Shown here piece after piece: positions 16,292 through 24,934 of a stretch of DNA of 64,000 nt. Under the pieces are notes generated by a model, which saw only the letters and a list, made by a program, of their open reading frames with translations, was not told the DNA's origin and ran no database searches. Source of the stretch: Nonomuraea typhae (GTDB lineage: Bacteria; Actinomycetota; Actinomycetes; Streptosporangiales; Streptosporangiaceae). The position numbers and the translations under genes were made by a program. How positions within the stretch are numbered: position 1 is the stretch's first letter; each line of letters starts with the position of its first letter. The DNA is taken from NCBI RefSeq assembly GCF_009760925.1, contig NZ_VRLV01000011.1, forward strand, positions 330,009-394,008, written 5' to 3'.

Positions 16292-17581
16292 ATGGATCTG
16301 CTCCCTGTGGCTCCCACCCCCTGGAACCTCGCCGTCACCCACCACCCCGCCGGCACCGTCGTGGCCACGTCGGCCGCGCACGTCCAGGAGGCGGTCCGCC
16401 ACGCCGCCGCGCACGGCCTGCGCGTCCGCGTGCACAACACCGGCCACGGCGCCCTGCGCCCGGCCACCGGCGACGATCTGCTCGTCGTCACCTCGGAGCT
16501 GACCGGCGTCGAGATCGACCCGGTCGCGGGCCTCGCCACGGTCGGCGCCGGCGTCAGGTGGAGGGACGTCATCGCCGCCGCCGACCCGCACGGCCTGACG
16601 CCGCTCACCGGCTCCAGCACCGGCGTCGGCGCCGTCGGCAACAGCCTCGGCGGCGGACTCGGCTTCCTGTCCCGTCAGTACGGCCTGGCCTGCGACGCCA
16701 TCACCGCGGCCCAGATCGTCACCGCCGACGGCACCCTGCGCCGCGTCGACGACGCCAGTGAGCCGGATCTGCTGTGGGCGCTGCGCGGCGGCGGCCCCAA
16801 CCTCGGCGTCGTCGTCGAGCTGCGGATCAAGCTGGTCCGCGAGCCCCGGGTGTACGGCGGCGCCCTGCTCTGGCCGGTCGAGCTGGCCAGGCAGGTGCTG
16901 ACCGCCTACCGCGACTGGACGGCGGACCTGCCGGTCTCGGTCACCTCGGCCGCCGGTGTCCTGCACTGCCCCGACGCGCCCTTCGTGCCCGAGCCGATGC
17001 GCGGGCGGTCGTTCGCGCGGGTGTGCCTGTGCGCCACGGGCTCTGACGCGGAGGCCCTGGTCGCGCCGATGCGGGCGGTGCCGGGGCTGGTCGGGGACAC
17101 CGCCGGGCCGATCCCGTTCACCGCGATCGACGTGGTGACCCAGGATCCCGTCGAGCCGCTGCCCATCACGATCAGGGGCGAGATGGTGGCGGAGCTGTCG
17201 GACTCGGTGATCGACTACCTGGTGGAGGTGGCGCCGCGCGGGGCCGAGCCGTACGTCTTCACTCTGGCCAGGCACGTGGCCGGGATGCCGCACGCCGACG
17301 ATGCCGGGCTGGGCTACTGGCAGGGCGGCTTCGCCGTGGGCGCCGTGTGCCTGGTGCCGGACGAGACGGCGATGGAGGCGGTGACGGGCTTCGGCCGGCG
17401 GTTCTCGGCCGGGCTGGCGGGCAGCGCGACGGGGTTCGTGCCGCTCAACTTCATGGGCGATCCCGAACAGGCGGCCCGGGCCTTCACGCCCGAGCACCTG
17501 CGGCGGCTGACCGAGGTCAAGAGGCGCTACGACCCGGACGGCATGTTCGGCGGCGACCGGTCGATCCCGGCTAAACGGTGA
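16292..17581 (+). CDS. FAD-linked oxidase (PCMH/BBE type)
   Basis: A 429-residue flavoprotein. The N-terminal FAD-binding half contains NTGHGALRPATGD (the site that in many relatives carries a covalently bound FAD on His), TVGAGVRWRDVIAAADPHGL and GAVGNSLGGGLGFLSRQYG. The C-terminal BBE segment is RRYDPDGMF. The GSS and RGGGPNLGVVVE motifs agree with the 6-hydroxynicotine oxidase/berberine-bridge group, which oxidise alcohols or amines with release of hydrogen peroxide. It starts 42 bases after the methyltransferase and may be co-transcribed. The substrate is unknown. It has a very short N-terminus and no signal peptide. Confidence 0.88.
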   Translation: MDLLPVAPTPWNLAVTHHPAGTVVATSAAHVQEAVRHAAAHGLRVRVHNTGHGALRPATGDDLLVVTSELTGVEIDPVAGLATVGAGVRWRDVIAAADPHGLTPLTGSSTGVGAVGNSLGGGLGFLSRQYGLACDAITAAQIVTADGTLRRVDDASEPDLLWALRGGGPNLGVVVELRIKLVREPRVYGGALLWPVELARQVLTAYRDWTADLPVSVTSAAGVLHCPDAPFVPEPMRGRSFARVCLCATGSDAEALVAPMRAVPGLVGDTAGPIPFTAIDVVTQDPVEPLPITIRGEMVAELSDSVIDYLVEVAPRGAEPYVFTLARHVAGMPHADDAGLGYWQGGFAVGAVCLVPDETAMEAVTGFGRRFSAGLAGSATGFVPLNFMGDPEQAARAFTPEHLRRLTEVKRRYDPDGMFGGDRSIPAKR

Positions 17582-17599
17582 CCTCCAGCTCGATCCCGG

Positions 17600-18787
17600 T
17601 CAGACGGTGACCTCCAGCGACTCCAGGCCGCGGATGACGTAGCCGGGGTTCCACACCGGCTCGCGCACCAGCTCCATCGCGGGCGCCTTGTCCAGCAGGG
17701 CGCCGAAGGACTCCAGGAGCTCGATCCTGGCCAGGGGCGCGCCGAGGCAGAAGTGGATGCCGGCGCCGAAGGAGATGTGCGGGTTGTCGGCCCGGCCCAC
17801 GTCCAGACGGTCGGGGTCGGCGAAGACCTCGGGGTCGCGGTTGGCCGAGCCGAACAGCAGCGCCACCTCCACGCCCTTCGGGATGGCCACGCCGTTCACC
17901 TCGATGTCCTCCAGCACCCAGCGCTCGAACATCTGCAGCGGCGTGTCCCAGCGCATCAGCTCCTCGATCGCCGTGGGCAGCAGGGAGCGGTCGGCGCGCA
18001 GGCGCTCCAGCTCGGCCGGGTTGCGGAACAACGACCACCAGCCGTTGCCCGTGACGTTCACGGTGGCCTCGTGGCCGGCGTTGAGCAGCAGCACGCAGGT
18101 GCCGACGAGTTCGTCCTCGGTCAGCTCCTCGATCTGGGCCAGCGCGCTGACGAGGTCCTCGCCGGGGTTTCGCCTGCGCTCGCGGGCCAGGTCCTTCAGG
18201 TAGGCGGCGAACTCCGACGCCGCGCGGACCGCGGTGTGCTGGGCCTCGCTCGAGGGGTTCAGCTCGTACATGCCGCAGATCTCCGCCGACCAGGGGCGCA
18301 GCAGGTGCCGGTCGGACTCGGGCACGCCGAGCATCTCGGCGATCACCGTCACCGGCAGCGGCTCGGCCACCTCGGCCAGCAGGTCGCCGCCGCCTTTGGC
18401 GACGAAGGCGTCCACCAGGCCGGCCGCGATCGCCGCCACGCGCGGGCGCAGCGACTCGACCATGCGCGGGGTGAACGCCTTGGAGACCAGGCGCCGCAGG
18501 CGGGTGTGGACGGGCGGCTCGACGTCGAGCATGCCCGCGTTGACCACCCGCCAGAACGGCTCCTGGAAGTCCGGCGGCGCCGGCTGGCCGAACTCCTCGT
18601 GCGTGGCGGCGTGCAGGTAGGAGCGGCCGAGCCGGCGGTCGCGCAGCAGCGCGTTGACGTCGGCGTGCCGGGCGACGAGCCACTGGCCGGTCGGCTCGAA
18701 GAAGCTGACCGGGGCCTCGCGCCTCAGCTCGGCGTAGACGTCGTACGGGTGAGCGACGAAATCCGGATTCCAGGGGTCAAAGCGCAC
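17600..18787 (-). CDS. Cytochrome P450 (second)
   Basis: A 395-residue P450 with ELRREAPVSFFEP near the N-terminus, the I-helix motif LLLNAGHEATVNVTGNG (note A instead of the usual second T in the E-T/A pair, a variation seen in some natural-product P450s), ExxR in EELMRWDTP and the haem loop FGAGIHFCLG with cysteine 347. Its closest relative in the window is the P450 at 4536-5723, but the two are diverged. The start is GTG 18787 with GGATGAG upstream. It converges on the FAD oxidase gene and lies ten bases beyond the TerC gene, in the same direction, so the two may share a transcript. Confidence 0.9.
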   Translation of the reverse strand: MRFDPWNPDFVAHPYDVYAELRREAPVSFFEPTGQWLVARHADVNALLRDRRLGRSYLHAATHEEFGQPAPPDFQEPFWRVVNAGMLDVEPPVHTRLRRLVSKAFTPRMVESLRPRVAAIAAGLVDAFVAKGGGDLLAEVAEPLPVTVIAEMLGVPESDRHLLRPWSAEICGMYELNPSSEAQHTAVRAASEFAAYLKDLARERRRNPGEDLVSALAQIEELTEDELVGTCVLLLNAGHEATVNVTGNGWWSLFRNPAELERLRADRSLLPTAIEELMRWDTPLQMFERWVLEDIEVNGVAIPKGVEVALLFGSANRDPEVFADPDRLDVGRADNPHISFGAGIHFCLGAPLARIELLESFGALLDKAPAMELVREPVWNPGYVIRGLESLEVTV

Positions 18788-18796
18788 CAACTCATC

Positions 18797-19546
18797 CTAC
18801 GAGGTGGTGTCCTTCTCGCTTTCCTTGGCGACCTGCTTGGCATGCCTGCCGCGCATCCGGATGTTGAGCAGTTCCACGATGACCGAGAAGGCCATCGCGA
18901 AGTAGATGTAGCCCTTGGAGATGTGCTGGCCGAAGCCCTCGGCGATGAGCACCACGCCGATCAGCACCAGGAAGGCCAGCGCCAGCATCTTGATGCTCGG
19001 GTGCTTGTCCACGAACCGGCTGATCGGGCCCGAGGCGAACAGCATGACCAGCACGGACACGACCACCGCCGCGACCATCACGCCGAGCTCGTTCACCATG
19101 CCCACGGCGGTGATGACCGAGTCGAGCGAGAAGACGATGTCCAGGATCATGATCTGGACGATCACCGAGGCGAACGAGGTGACCTTGCGCTGCTTGCCGT
19201 CCTCGCTCTTCAGCTCCATGCTGTGGCCGATCTCGGTGACGCTCTTGGCCAGCAGGAAGAGGCCACCGAGGATGAGGATCAGGTCGCGTCCCGATATCGG
19301 ATGCCCGAAGATCGAGAACAGCGGTTCGGTCAGCCTCACCACCCACGACAGCGCGAACAACAGCAGCAGGCGGCTGATGAGCGCGGCCGCCAGGCCCAGG
19401 ACCCGGGCTCTGTCGCGTTGGTGTTCGGGGAGTTTCCCCGCGAGGATCGAGATGAAGATGATGTTGTCGATCCCCAGGACGATCTCCAGGGCGACCAGGG
19501 TGAAGAACCCGATCCATATTTCCGGGCTGCTTACCCAATCCCACAT
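18797..19546 (-). CDS. TerC family integral membrane protein
   Basis: A 249-residue protein with seven or more hydrophobic segments. The family motifs are intact: LVALEIVLGIDNIIFIS in the first membrane span and MILDIVFSLDSVITAVGM in the fifth, each with acidic residues that bind metal ions. TerC/Alx proteins export manganese or help metallate exoenzymes. GGAGGT six bases before the ATG at 19546 settles the start; an in-frame 45-codon 5' extension is spurious. Confidence 0.92.
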   Translation of the reverse strand: MWDWVSSPEIWIGFFTLVALEIVLGIDNIIFISILAGKLPEHQRDRARVLGLAAALISRLLLLFALSWVVRLTEPLFSIFGHPISGRDLILILGGLFLLAKSVTEIGHSMELKSEDGKQRKVTSFASVIVQIMILDIVFSLDSVITAVGMVNELGVMVAAVVVSVLVMLFASGPISRFVDKHPSIKMLALAFLVLIGVVLIAEGFGQHISKGYIYFAMAFSVIVELLNIRMRGRHAKQVAKESEKDTTS

Positions 19547-19742
19547 CTCGGCACCTCCATACGTTGGGGGAACTATCTCCGGGTACCAACGACCTAACCC
19601 CCGCAGAAGTTCACGATCTCGCTTAGTAGTGAAACCTCCCGCCCCACCAGCGGATCGATCATCGAGACAGCCGCGCACCACGGAGGCGTCCGAATACCGG
19701 CTTGCGAAAACCGCCCAGGTGTCGCTTATAGTGCTGGCTGTA

Positions 19743-19860
19743 GGTCATGAGTGCCAGCGTCAAGCCCCGGCTTGCTGGCCGGCAACCCTCGCGTCCGCGG
19801 CGGGGTGCCCCGGGTGAAGACCAGGCCTGTCACGCAGGGTGACAGGCAAGCGCGGGCTCC
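19743..19860 (+). promoter_or_regulatory. SAM-IV riboswitch
   Basis: GGTCATGAGTGCCAGCG, GGCCGGCAACCCTCG, CGGCGGGGTGCCCCGGGTGA and the closing GACC appear in the SAM-IV order (P1, SAM core shared with SAM-I, P3/P4 pseudoknot region), followed by the CCTGTCACG-CAGG-GTGACAGG hairpin. SAM-IV is almost confined to actinobacteria and turns off sulfur or methionine genes when S-adenosylmethionine is plentiful. It leads into the aminotransferase gene 44 bases later. Boundaries are approximate. Confidence 0.88.
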
Positions 19861-19903
19861 GAGGGCGAACCAAGGGGTCCCGATGACCCTGGAGGGTTCC
19901 GCC

Positions 19904-21265
19904 GTGTCCACGCTGACCATCTTCAACTCCGTCCCCGCCCAGGCCCCGGCCGAGCAGCCCCAGCAGAACCCGGCGCAGGCCGTCCCCGCCGTGCTCGGCG
20001 CCGACCTGCAGGTCCCGGTCAAGGGCGGCAGGCTGGTCGGGTACGCCAACCTCGACTACGCCGCCAGCGCCCCCTGTCTCGAGCCGGTCAGCGCCGCCGT
20101 CACCGCCGCGCTCCCGGCCTACTCCAGCGTGCACCGCGGCGCCGGCTACGCCTCCCAGCTCACCACCGCCCGCTACGAGCAGGCCCGCCACACCGTCCGC
20201 GCCTTCGCCGGCGCCCGCTCCGACGACGCGGTCGTCTTCACCCGCAACACCACCGACGCCACCAACCTCCTGGCCGGCGTCCTGCCCGCGGGCACGACCA
20301 CCGTCGTCTTCGACAGCGAGCACCACGCCTCCCTGCTCCCCTGGCAGAAGACGGTACGGCTGGCGCCGCCCGCCTTCCCCGGCGAGGCCGTACGGCAGGC
20401 CGACGAGGCCCTGGCCGCCATCGACGGCCCCAAGCTGCTGGTCGTGACCGCCGCCTCCAACGTCACCGGCGAGCTGTGGCCCATCGCCGCCCTGGCCCAC
20501 ATCGCCCACCGGCACGGCGCCCGCATCCTCGTCGACGCCGCCCAGCTCGTCCCCCACCGCCAGCTCAACCTCACCGCCCTGGACCTCGACTACGTCGTCT
20601 TCTCCGGGCACAAGCTGTACGCCCCCTTCGGCGCCGGGGTGCTGATCGGCCGCCGTGACTGGCTGTCGTCCGGCGAGCCGTACCTGAAGGGCGGCGGCGC
20701 GGTGAAGTCGGTCGGCGACGACGGCGCCGAGTGGCACGAGGACGCCGAGCCCCGGCACGAGGCCGGCACCCCGAACGTGATCGGCGCCATCGCCCTGGCC
20801 GCGGCCTGCGACGCGCTCAGCGCGACCGGGTGGGCGCCGCTGGTCGTCGAGGAGGAGCGGCTGATCGCGCGGCTGCGCGACGGGCTGGCCGCGATCGACG
20901 GCGTGCACGAGCTGTCACTGTGGGGCCCCGACCACCCGCGGGTCGGGATCGTCTCCTTCGTCGTGGACGGCTACACCGCCCGCGAGGTCGCCGAGGCGCT
21001 GTCCGGCGACTACGGGATCGGGGTGCGGGACGGCAAGTTCTGCGCGCACCCGTTCGTCCGGCACCTGCTCGGCACGCCGGAGCGCAGGAGCTCGGGAGAG
21101 AGCGAGGAACGAGCCAACGACGAGCGAAGCGGGCGCGACCATAAGCACGCCGGCGGCTGCGAGGACGGCACGGCCTCGGCGGTGCGCGCCTCCATCGGCA
21201 TCGGGACCACCGACGAGCACATCGACCGGCTCATCGGCGCTCTGCGCGAGCTGGCCGGCCGTTAG
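19904..21265 (+). CDS. Class V aminotransferase (cysteine-desulfurase-like) under SAM-IV control
   Basis: A PLP enzyme of the SufS/CsdA fold, about 453 residues. The PLP lysine is Lys237 in FSGHKLYAPFGAG, preceded by the cofactor Asp in ILVDAAQLVPH, with ASAPC near the N-terminus and VRASIGIGTT near the C-terminus. FCAHPF occupies the region where SufS has its mobile catalytic cysteine. With a SAM riboswitch upstream, a role in sulfur assimilation or cysteine/methionine metabolism is likely. GTG 19904 has GGAGGG seven bases upstream; ATG 19883 is an alternative. A charged ~30-residue insert sits just before the C-terminal VRASIG motif. Confidence 0.85.
   Translation: MSTLTIFNSVPAQAPAEQPQQNPAQAVPAVLGADLQVPVKGGRLVGYANLDYAASAPCLEPVSAAVTAALPAYSSVHRGAGYASQLTTARYEQARHTVRAFAGARSDDAVVFTRNTTDATNLLAGVLPAGTTTVVFDSEHHASLLPWQKTVRLAPPAFPGEAVRQADEALAAIDGPKLLVVTAASNVTGELWPIAALAHIAHRHGARILVDAAQLVPHRQLNLTALDLDYVVFSGHKLYAPFGAGVLIGRRDWLSSGEPYLKGGGAVKSVGDDGAEWHEDAEPRHEAGTPNVIGAIALAAACDALSATGWAPLVVEEERLIARLRDGLAAIDGVHELSLWGPDHPRVGIVSFVVDGYTAREVAEALSGDYGIGVRDGKFCAHPFVRHLLGTPERRSSGESEERANDERSGRDHKHAGGCEDGTASAVRASIGIGTTDEHIDRLIGALRELAGR
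21071..21172 (+). repeat. In-frame charged low-complexity insertion in the aminotransferase
   Basis: Between FVRHLLG and AVRASIG the protein carries about 34 residues rich in Glu, Arg, Ser and Asp (for example RRSSGESEERANDERSGRD). The DNA is AGCGA-rich and unlike the rest of the gene. SufS-like proteins normally have only a short loop here. Confidence 0.6.
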
Positions 21266-21940
21266 TCAGGCCCGGTTGTCCGGCGGGTTCTTGCGAGGCT
21301 GGTCGTCGGACATCAGGGCGTCGATCGCCTTCATGTCGTCGTCGCTCAGCCTCGGGTTCCCGGGGTTGCCCGGGTTGCCGGGGTTCTGCGGCGGCTGCGG
21401 GGGCGTGCTCCCGCCCGCCGGTGGCGGCGGTGCGGGCTGGCGCGGCACGTCGGTCACCGTGCGGACGTTCGGCGAGACCGTCGACGACGGGGCCGCCACG
21501 GGCGCCTCCGGCAGGCTCAGCTCAGCCGTCCTGCGCCGCCGGAAGAAGGCGTTGACGATCCCGTCCACGCCGATCCGGCCACCCCCGGTGGCCAGCAGGA
21601 GCAGGCAGCACGCACCCAGCGCGCCCACGAGCTCCCAGCCCATGTCGGCGACGAAGATGCCGTTCTTGGCGTGCACGAAGATGATCGCCCCCGCCGACAC
21701 CGCCAGCAGGGCCAGCGCGGCCACGCGCACCAGCATGCCCAGGATGAGGAAACTGCCGCCGACCAGCTCGGCGATGGTCGTGAACCCGGCCGCGAGCTCC
21801 GGGTACGGCACTCCGGACTGGGTGAACATCTGCGCGATCGAGCCCGGTCCTGCCTGCCACTTCTGCCACCCGTGGGCCACGAAGATCACGCCGATCGTCA
21901 CACGCGCGATCAGGGCAGCTAGATCGAAGACTAGCCTCAT
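21266..21940 (-). CDS. DoxX family membrane protein with Pro/Asn-rich tail
   Basis: A 224-residue protein. The first ~135 residues form a four-helix DoxX domain (LIARVTIGVIFVAHGWQKW, FTTIAELVGGSFLILG, GAIIFVHAKNGIF). The remaining ~85 residues are proline-rich, with PQNPGNPGNPGNP, and end with an acidic-basic segment. DoxX proteins are small quinone-linked or redox-associated membrane proteins. Its stop abuts the convergent aminotransferase stop. ATG 21940 has GGGGGGAGAACCACC immediately upstream, a plausible ribosome site. Confidence 0.88.
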   Translation of the reverse strand: MRLVFDLAALIARVTIGVIFVAHGWQKWQAGPGSIAQMFTQSGVPYPELAAGFTTIAELVGGSFLILGMLVRVAALALLAVSAGAIIFVHAKNGIFVADMGWELVGALGACCLLLLATGGGRIGVDGIVNAFFRRRRTAELSLPEAPVAAPSSTVSPNVRTVTDVPRQPAPPPPAGGSTPPQPPQNPGNPGNPGNPRLSDDDMKAIDALMSDDQPRKNPPDNRA

Positions 21941-22134
21941 GGTGGTTCTCCCCCCGTTGCGGCAATTGTCGCACCCCTTCTGACCTGCGAATCTTTCCCC
22001 TACCGTCTCTTGACCACCCCGTGGGGCAGGGTGGGCCGTTGCGGCGGGTCATGTGTCCGACGTGAGAAGCGACCCCCACGATCGGCGCCCGCCCACGGCG
22101 GCGGGTGGCGTGGGGGCGGCCTGCCGTACGGGAA

Positions 22135-22195
22135 GGGAGAAACGGAGAGCGGCGGGCGTGCGGAAGGGGGAGAAACGGAGAGCGGCGGGCGTGCG
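22135..22195. repeat. Direct 28-bp repeat upstream of nuoD
   Basis: GGGAGAAACGGAGAGCGGCG plus GGCGTGCG occurs at 22135-22162 and exactly again at 22168-22195 (period 33). It lies in the 285-base gap between the divergent DoxX and nuoD genes. It could be duplicated regulatory DNA; nothing else is recognised in the gap. Confidence 0.85.
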
Positions 22196-22225
22196 AGGTG
22201 GATCAGGAGGACGTGCGGTGGGAGC

Positions 22226-23380
22226 ATGAAGGTTATGACTGAGCGCATTGTGGGGATTGGCGCCGGGGCGAAAGAGCTGGCGACCGAGGACATGATCCTC
22301 AACATCGGCCCCCAGCACCCCTCCACCCACGGCGTGCTCCGCCTGCGGCTCACCCTCGACGGCGAGCGCATCTCCAGCGCCGAGCCCATCATCGGCTACA
22401 TGCACCGCGGCGCCGAGAAGCTGTTCGAGGTCCGCGACTACCGGCAGATCATCATGCTGGCCAACCGGCACGACTGGCTGTCCGGCTTCGCCAACGAGCT
22501 CGGCGTCGTCCTAGCCGCCGAGCGCATGCTGGGCATGGAGGTGCCGGCCCGCGCCGTGTGGGCGCGCACGCTCCTGGCCGAGCTGAACCGGGTGCTCAAC
22601 CACCTGATGTTCCTCGGCTCGTACCCGCTCGAGCTCGGCGCGATCACCCCGCTCTTCTACGCCTTCAACGAGCGCGAGCGCATCCAGGCCGTCATGGAGG
22701 AGATCTCCGGCGGCCGCATGCACTACATGTTCAACCGGGTCGGCGGGCTCAAGGAAGAACTGCCGTACGGCTGGCTGGACCGCGTGGCCGAGACCGTGGC
22801 CGAGACCCGCAAGAAGGTGCCCGACATCGAGGACCTCATCCTGCACAACGAGATCTTCATGGCCCGCACCAAGGGCGTCGGCGTGCTCGACCGCGAGACG
22901 ATCATGCAGTACGGCGTGAGCGGCCCCATAGCCCGAGCCTCCGGAGTCGACCTCGACCTGCGCCGCGACCAGCCGTACCTGGCCTACCCCGAGCTGCCGG
23001 TCAAGGTCGTCACGCGGACCGCCGGAGACTGCTACGCCCGCTTCGAAGTCCTGCTGGACCAGGTGAAGGTCGCCCTCGACCTGGCCGACGCCTGCGTCGA
23101 CAAGCTGCGCTCCCTGCCGCCCGGCCCCATCAACCAGCGCCTGCCCAAGGTGCTGAAGGTGCCCGAGGGCCACGCCTACGCCTGGACCGAGAACCCGCTC
23201 GGCATCAACGGGTACTACCTTGTCTCCAAGGGCGACAAGACGCCATGGCGGATGAAGCTGCGCTCCGCCTCTTACAGCAACATCCAGGTTCTTCGCGAGA
23301 TGCTGCCCGGCCACCTGGTGGCCGACATGGTGGCGATTCTCGGGTCCATGTTCTTCGTTGTGGGTGACATCGACAAGTGA
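22226..23380 (+). CDS. nuoD: Stand-alone NADH-quinone oxidoreductase subunit D
   Basis: A full-length 384-residue NuoD (49-kDa) subunit. Conserved blocks are NIGPQHPSTHGVLRL, IIGYMHRGAEKLFE, ELNRVLNHLMFLG, the quinone-site region and C-terminal GHLVADMVAILGSMFFVVGDIDK. NuoD forms the quinone pocket of complex I with NuoB. No other nuo gene is here, so this is the extra NuoD copy known from many actinomycetes, and its partner complex is unclear. Arg61 in the HRG motif is kept. The start is ATG 22226 or 22235; AGGAGG and GGTGGGAG are upstream. The acyltransferase gene overlaps its stop by GTGA. Confidence 0.93.
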   Translation: MKVMTERIVGIGAGAKELATEDMILNIGPQHPSTHGVLRLRLTLDGERISSAEPIIGYMHRGAEKLFEVRDYRQIIMLANRHDWLSGFANELGVVLAAERMLGMEVPARAVWARTLLAELNRVLNHLMFLGSYPLELGAITPLFYAFNERERIQAVMEEISGGRMHYMFNRVGGLKEELPYGWLDRVAETVAETRKKVPDIEDLILHNEIFMARTKGVGVLDRETIMQYGVSGPIARASGVDLDLRRDQPYLAYPELPVKVVTRTAGDCYARFEVLLDQVKVALDLADACVDKLRSLPPGPINQRLPKVLKVPEGHAYAWTENPLGINGYYLVSKGDKTPWRMKLRSASYSNIQVLREMLPGHLVADMVAILGSMFFVVGDIDK

Positions 23381-24468
23381 CGCGTGACAAGTACGTCGAC
23401 TGGCTCCGGGCGGTCAGTCTGATCGTGGTCGTGGTATGGCATTGGGCGTTCACCATCCTCGAATGGGGGCCCGACGGCCCCTCACCCACCAGCCCTCTCG
23501 GCTTCACCTCCGGTCTCTGGATCCTCACCTGGCTGCTGCAGGTGCTGCCGTTGTTCTTCTACGTGGGCGGGCACGTCCACCTGATGTCCTGGAACCGCGC
23601 CTGCGAGCGGGGCGTCGGCATCGGCGCCTTCGTCTGGCGCCGCATCCGCGCCCTGGCCCTGCCCGCGCTCGGGCTGTCGGCCGTGTGGATCGGCATCGGG
23701 GTCGTCGTCGCCACGGTCTTCGACGCGCCCTGGATGGGGCGGGTCGTGCTCCTGGTGCTCAGCCCGCTGTGGTTCCTCGGCGTGTACCTGGTGCTGATCG
23801 CCCTGCTGCCCGTCGCCCTGTGGATGCACCAGCGCTTCGACGTGCTCGCCCTCATCTGGCTGGGCGGCGCGGCCCTGGTCGTGGACGTCCTCCGCTTCCG
23901 CTACGACGTGGAGTGGATCGGCTGGCTCAACATGATCATCGTGTGGGGCCTGGCCCATCAGGCCGGATTCTTCTACGACCGCCTGGTCGCCCTGCCCCGG
24001 CGCTACGACGTCGGCGTCCTGTGGACGGGGCTGTTCATGCTGATCGGCCTGGTGTACTCCGGCATCTACCCGGGGTCCATGGTCGGGGTGCCCGGGGACA
24101 AGTGGTCCAACATGGCCCCGCCCACCTTCGTCATCGTGGCCCTCCTGATCTTCCAGATCGGGCTGGTCGAGGTACTGCGGCCCGCGATGGAACGCGTGCT
24201 GGAGAAGCCCGGCTGGGCCCGGGTCAACGACACGATCAACCGGTTCGCGCTGCCGTTGTTCCTCTTCCACACCACCGGGATGGCCATCGCGCTCGGCCTG
24301 GCCTGGTGGCTGTTCGGCACCCTCGGAGGCAAGATCCCACCGGACCTCATCTGGTGGCTGGAGCGCCCCCTGGCCATCCTCGGGCCGCTGATCTGCACGC
24401 TTCCGGTCATCTACCTCTTCGGCCGGCGCCGCCGTACACCCAAGGAGGAAACCCCCGTCACCACGTGA
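23377..24468 (+). CDS. Acyltransferase 3 family membrane protein
   Basis: A 363-residue multi-pass protein of the acyltransferase-3 (OafA/NodX) family. It begins KYVDWLRAVSLIVVVVWHW, the family signature with Arg and the catalytic His, then FFYVGGHVHLMSWNRA, and has about ten hydrophobic helices. Such proteins transfer acyl groups onto sugars, glycolipids or antibiotics at the membrane. Translation is coupled to nuoD through a GTGA overlap, an odd pairing whose meaning is unknown. Confidence 0.85.
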   Translation: MTRDKYVDWLRAVSLIVVVVWHWAFTILEWGPDGPSPTSPLGFTSGLWILTWLLQVLPLFFYVGGHVHLMSWNRACERGVGIGAFVWRRIRALALPALGLSAVWIGIGVVVATVFDAPWMGRVVLLVLSPLWFLGVYLVLIALLPVALWMHQRFDVLALIWLGGAALVVDVLRFRYDVEWIGWLNMIIVWGLAHQAGFFYDRLVALPRRYDVGVLWTGLFMLIGLVYSGIYPGSMVGVPGDKWSNMAPPTFVIVALLIFQIGLVEVLRPAMERVLEKPGWARVNDTINRFALPLFLFHTTGMAIALGLAWWLFGTLGGKIPPDLIWWLERPLAILGPLICTLPVIYLFGRRRRTPKEETPVTT

Positions 24469-24472
24469 CCCG

Positions 24473-24934
24473 CTACTTGGGGGTCTGAGGGGGGTTGTCG
24501 GGGTCCTTCGGGATGCGGCAGGCGTGTTCCAGGAACAAGGCGGCGGCGATCAGCACGACGAAGGACAGGAACGAGCCCGTGGCGATGAAGAACTCCGTCC
24601 GCGGCGTCGCCTTCGTCAGCATGGACATCGTGTGCAGCGCGAACCCCGCGAACACCCCCGCGAACAACGCGCCCGCGTACGACGAAGCCTTGGCCAGGGC
24701 GGCCAGACGGGCCACGGCCAGCGGTTCCACCGGCTTGGTGCCCTCCTTGCGGGCGATGCGGGCGCGGGTCATCCACCCGCTGTACGCCTCCCCGACGGCC
24801 AGGAGCAGGACCGTGGGGATCGCGGTCCACGGGACCGTGGGCAGGGTGGCGTAGAACTGGCGGACCAGGATCCAGGTGAGCAGCGCCACCACGACGAGGA
24901 CGCCCACCAGGACACCGGGTTTGGTGGGCTTCAA
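24473..24934 (-). CDS. DUF3180 membrane protein
   Basis: A 153-residue protein with four hydrophobic helices: residues about 7-25, 35-55, 85-105 and 120-140. The KPTKPGVLV start and PRTEFF motif fit DUF3180, an actinobacterial family found beside folK. Its start is TTG 24934, overlapping the folK stop (TTGA), so it is the last gene of the folate operon. The function is unknown. Confidence 0.85.
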   Translation of the reverse strand: MKPTKPGVLVGVLVVVALLTWILVRQFYATLPTVPWTAIPTVLLLAVGEAYSGWMTRARIARKEGTKPVEPLAVARLAALAKASSYAGALFAGVFAGFALHTMSMLTKATPRTEFFIATGSFLSFVVLIAAALFLEHACRIPKDPDNPPQTPK

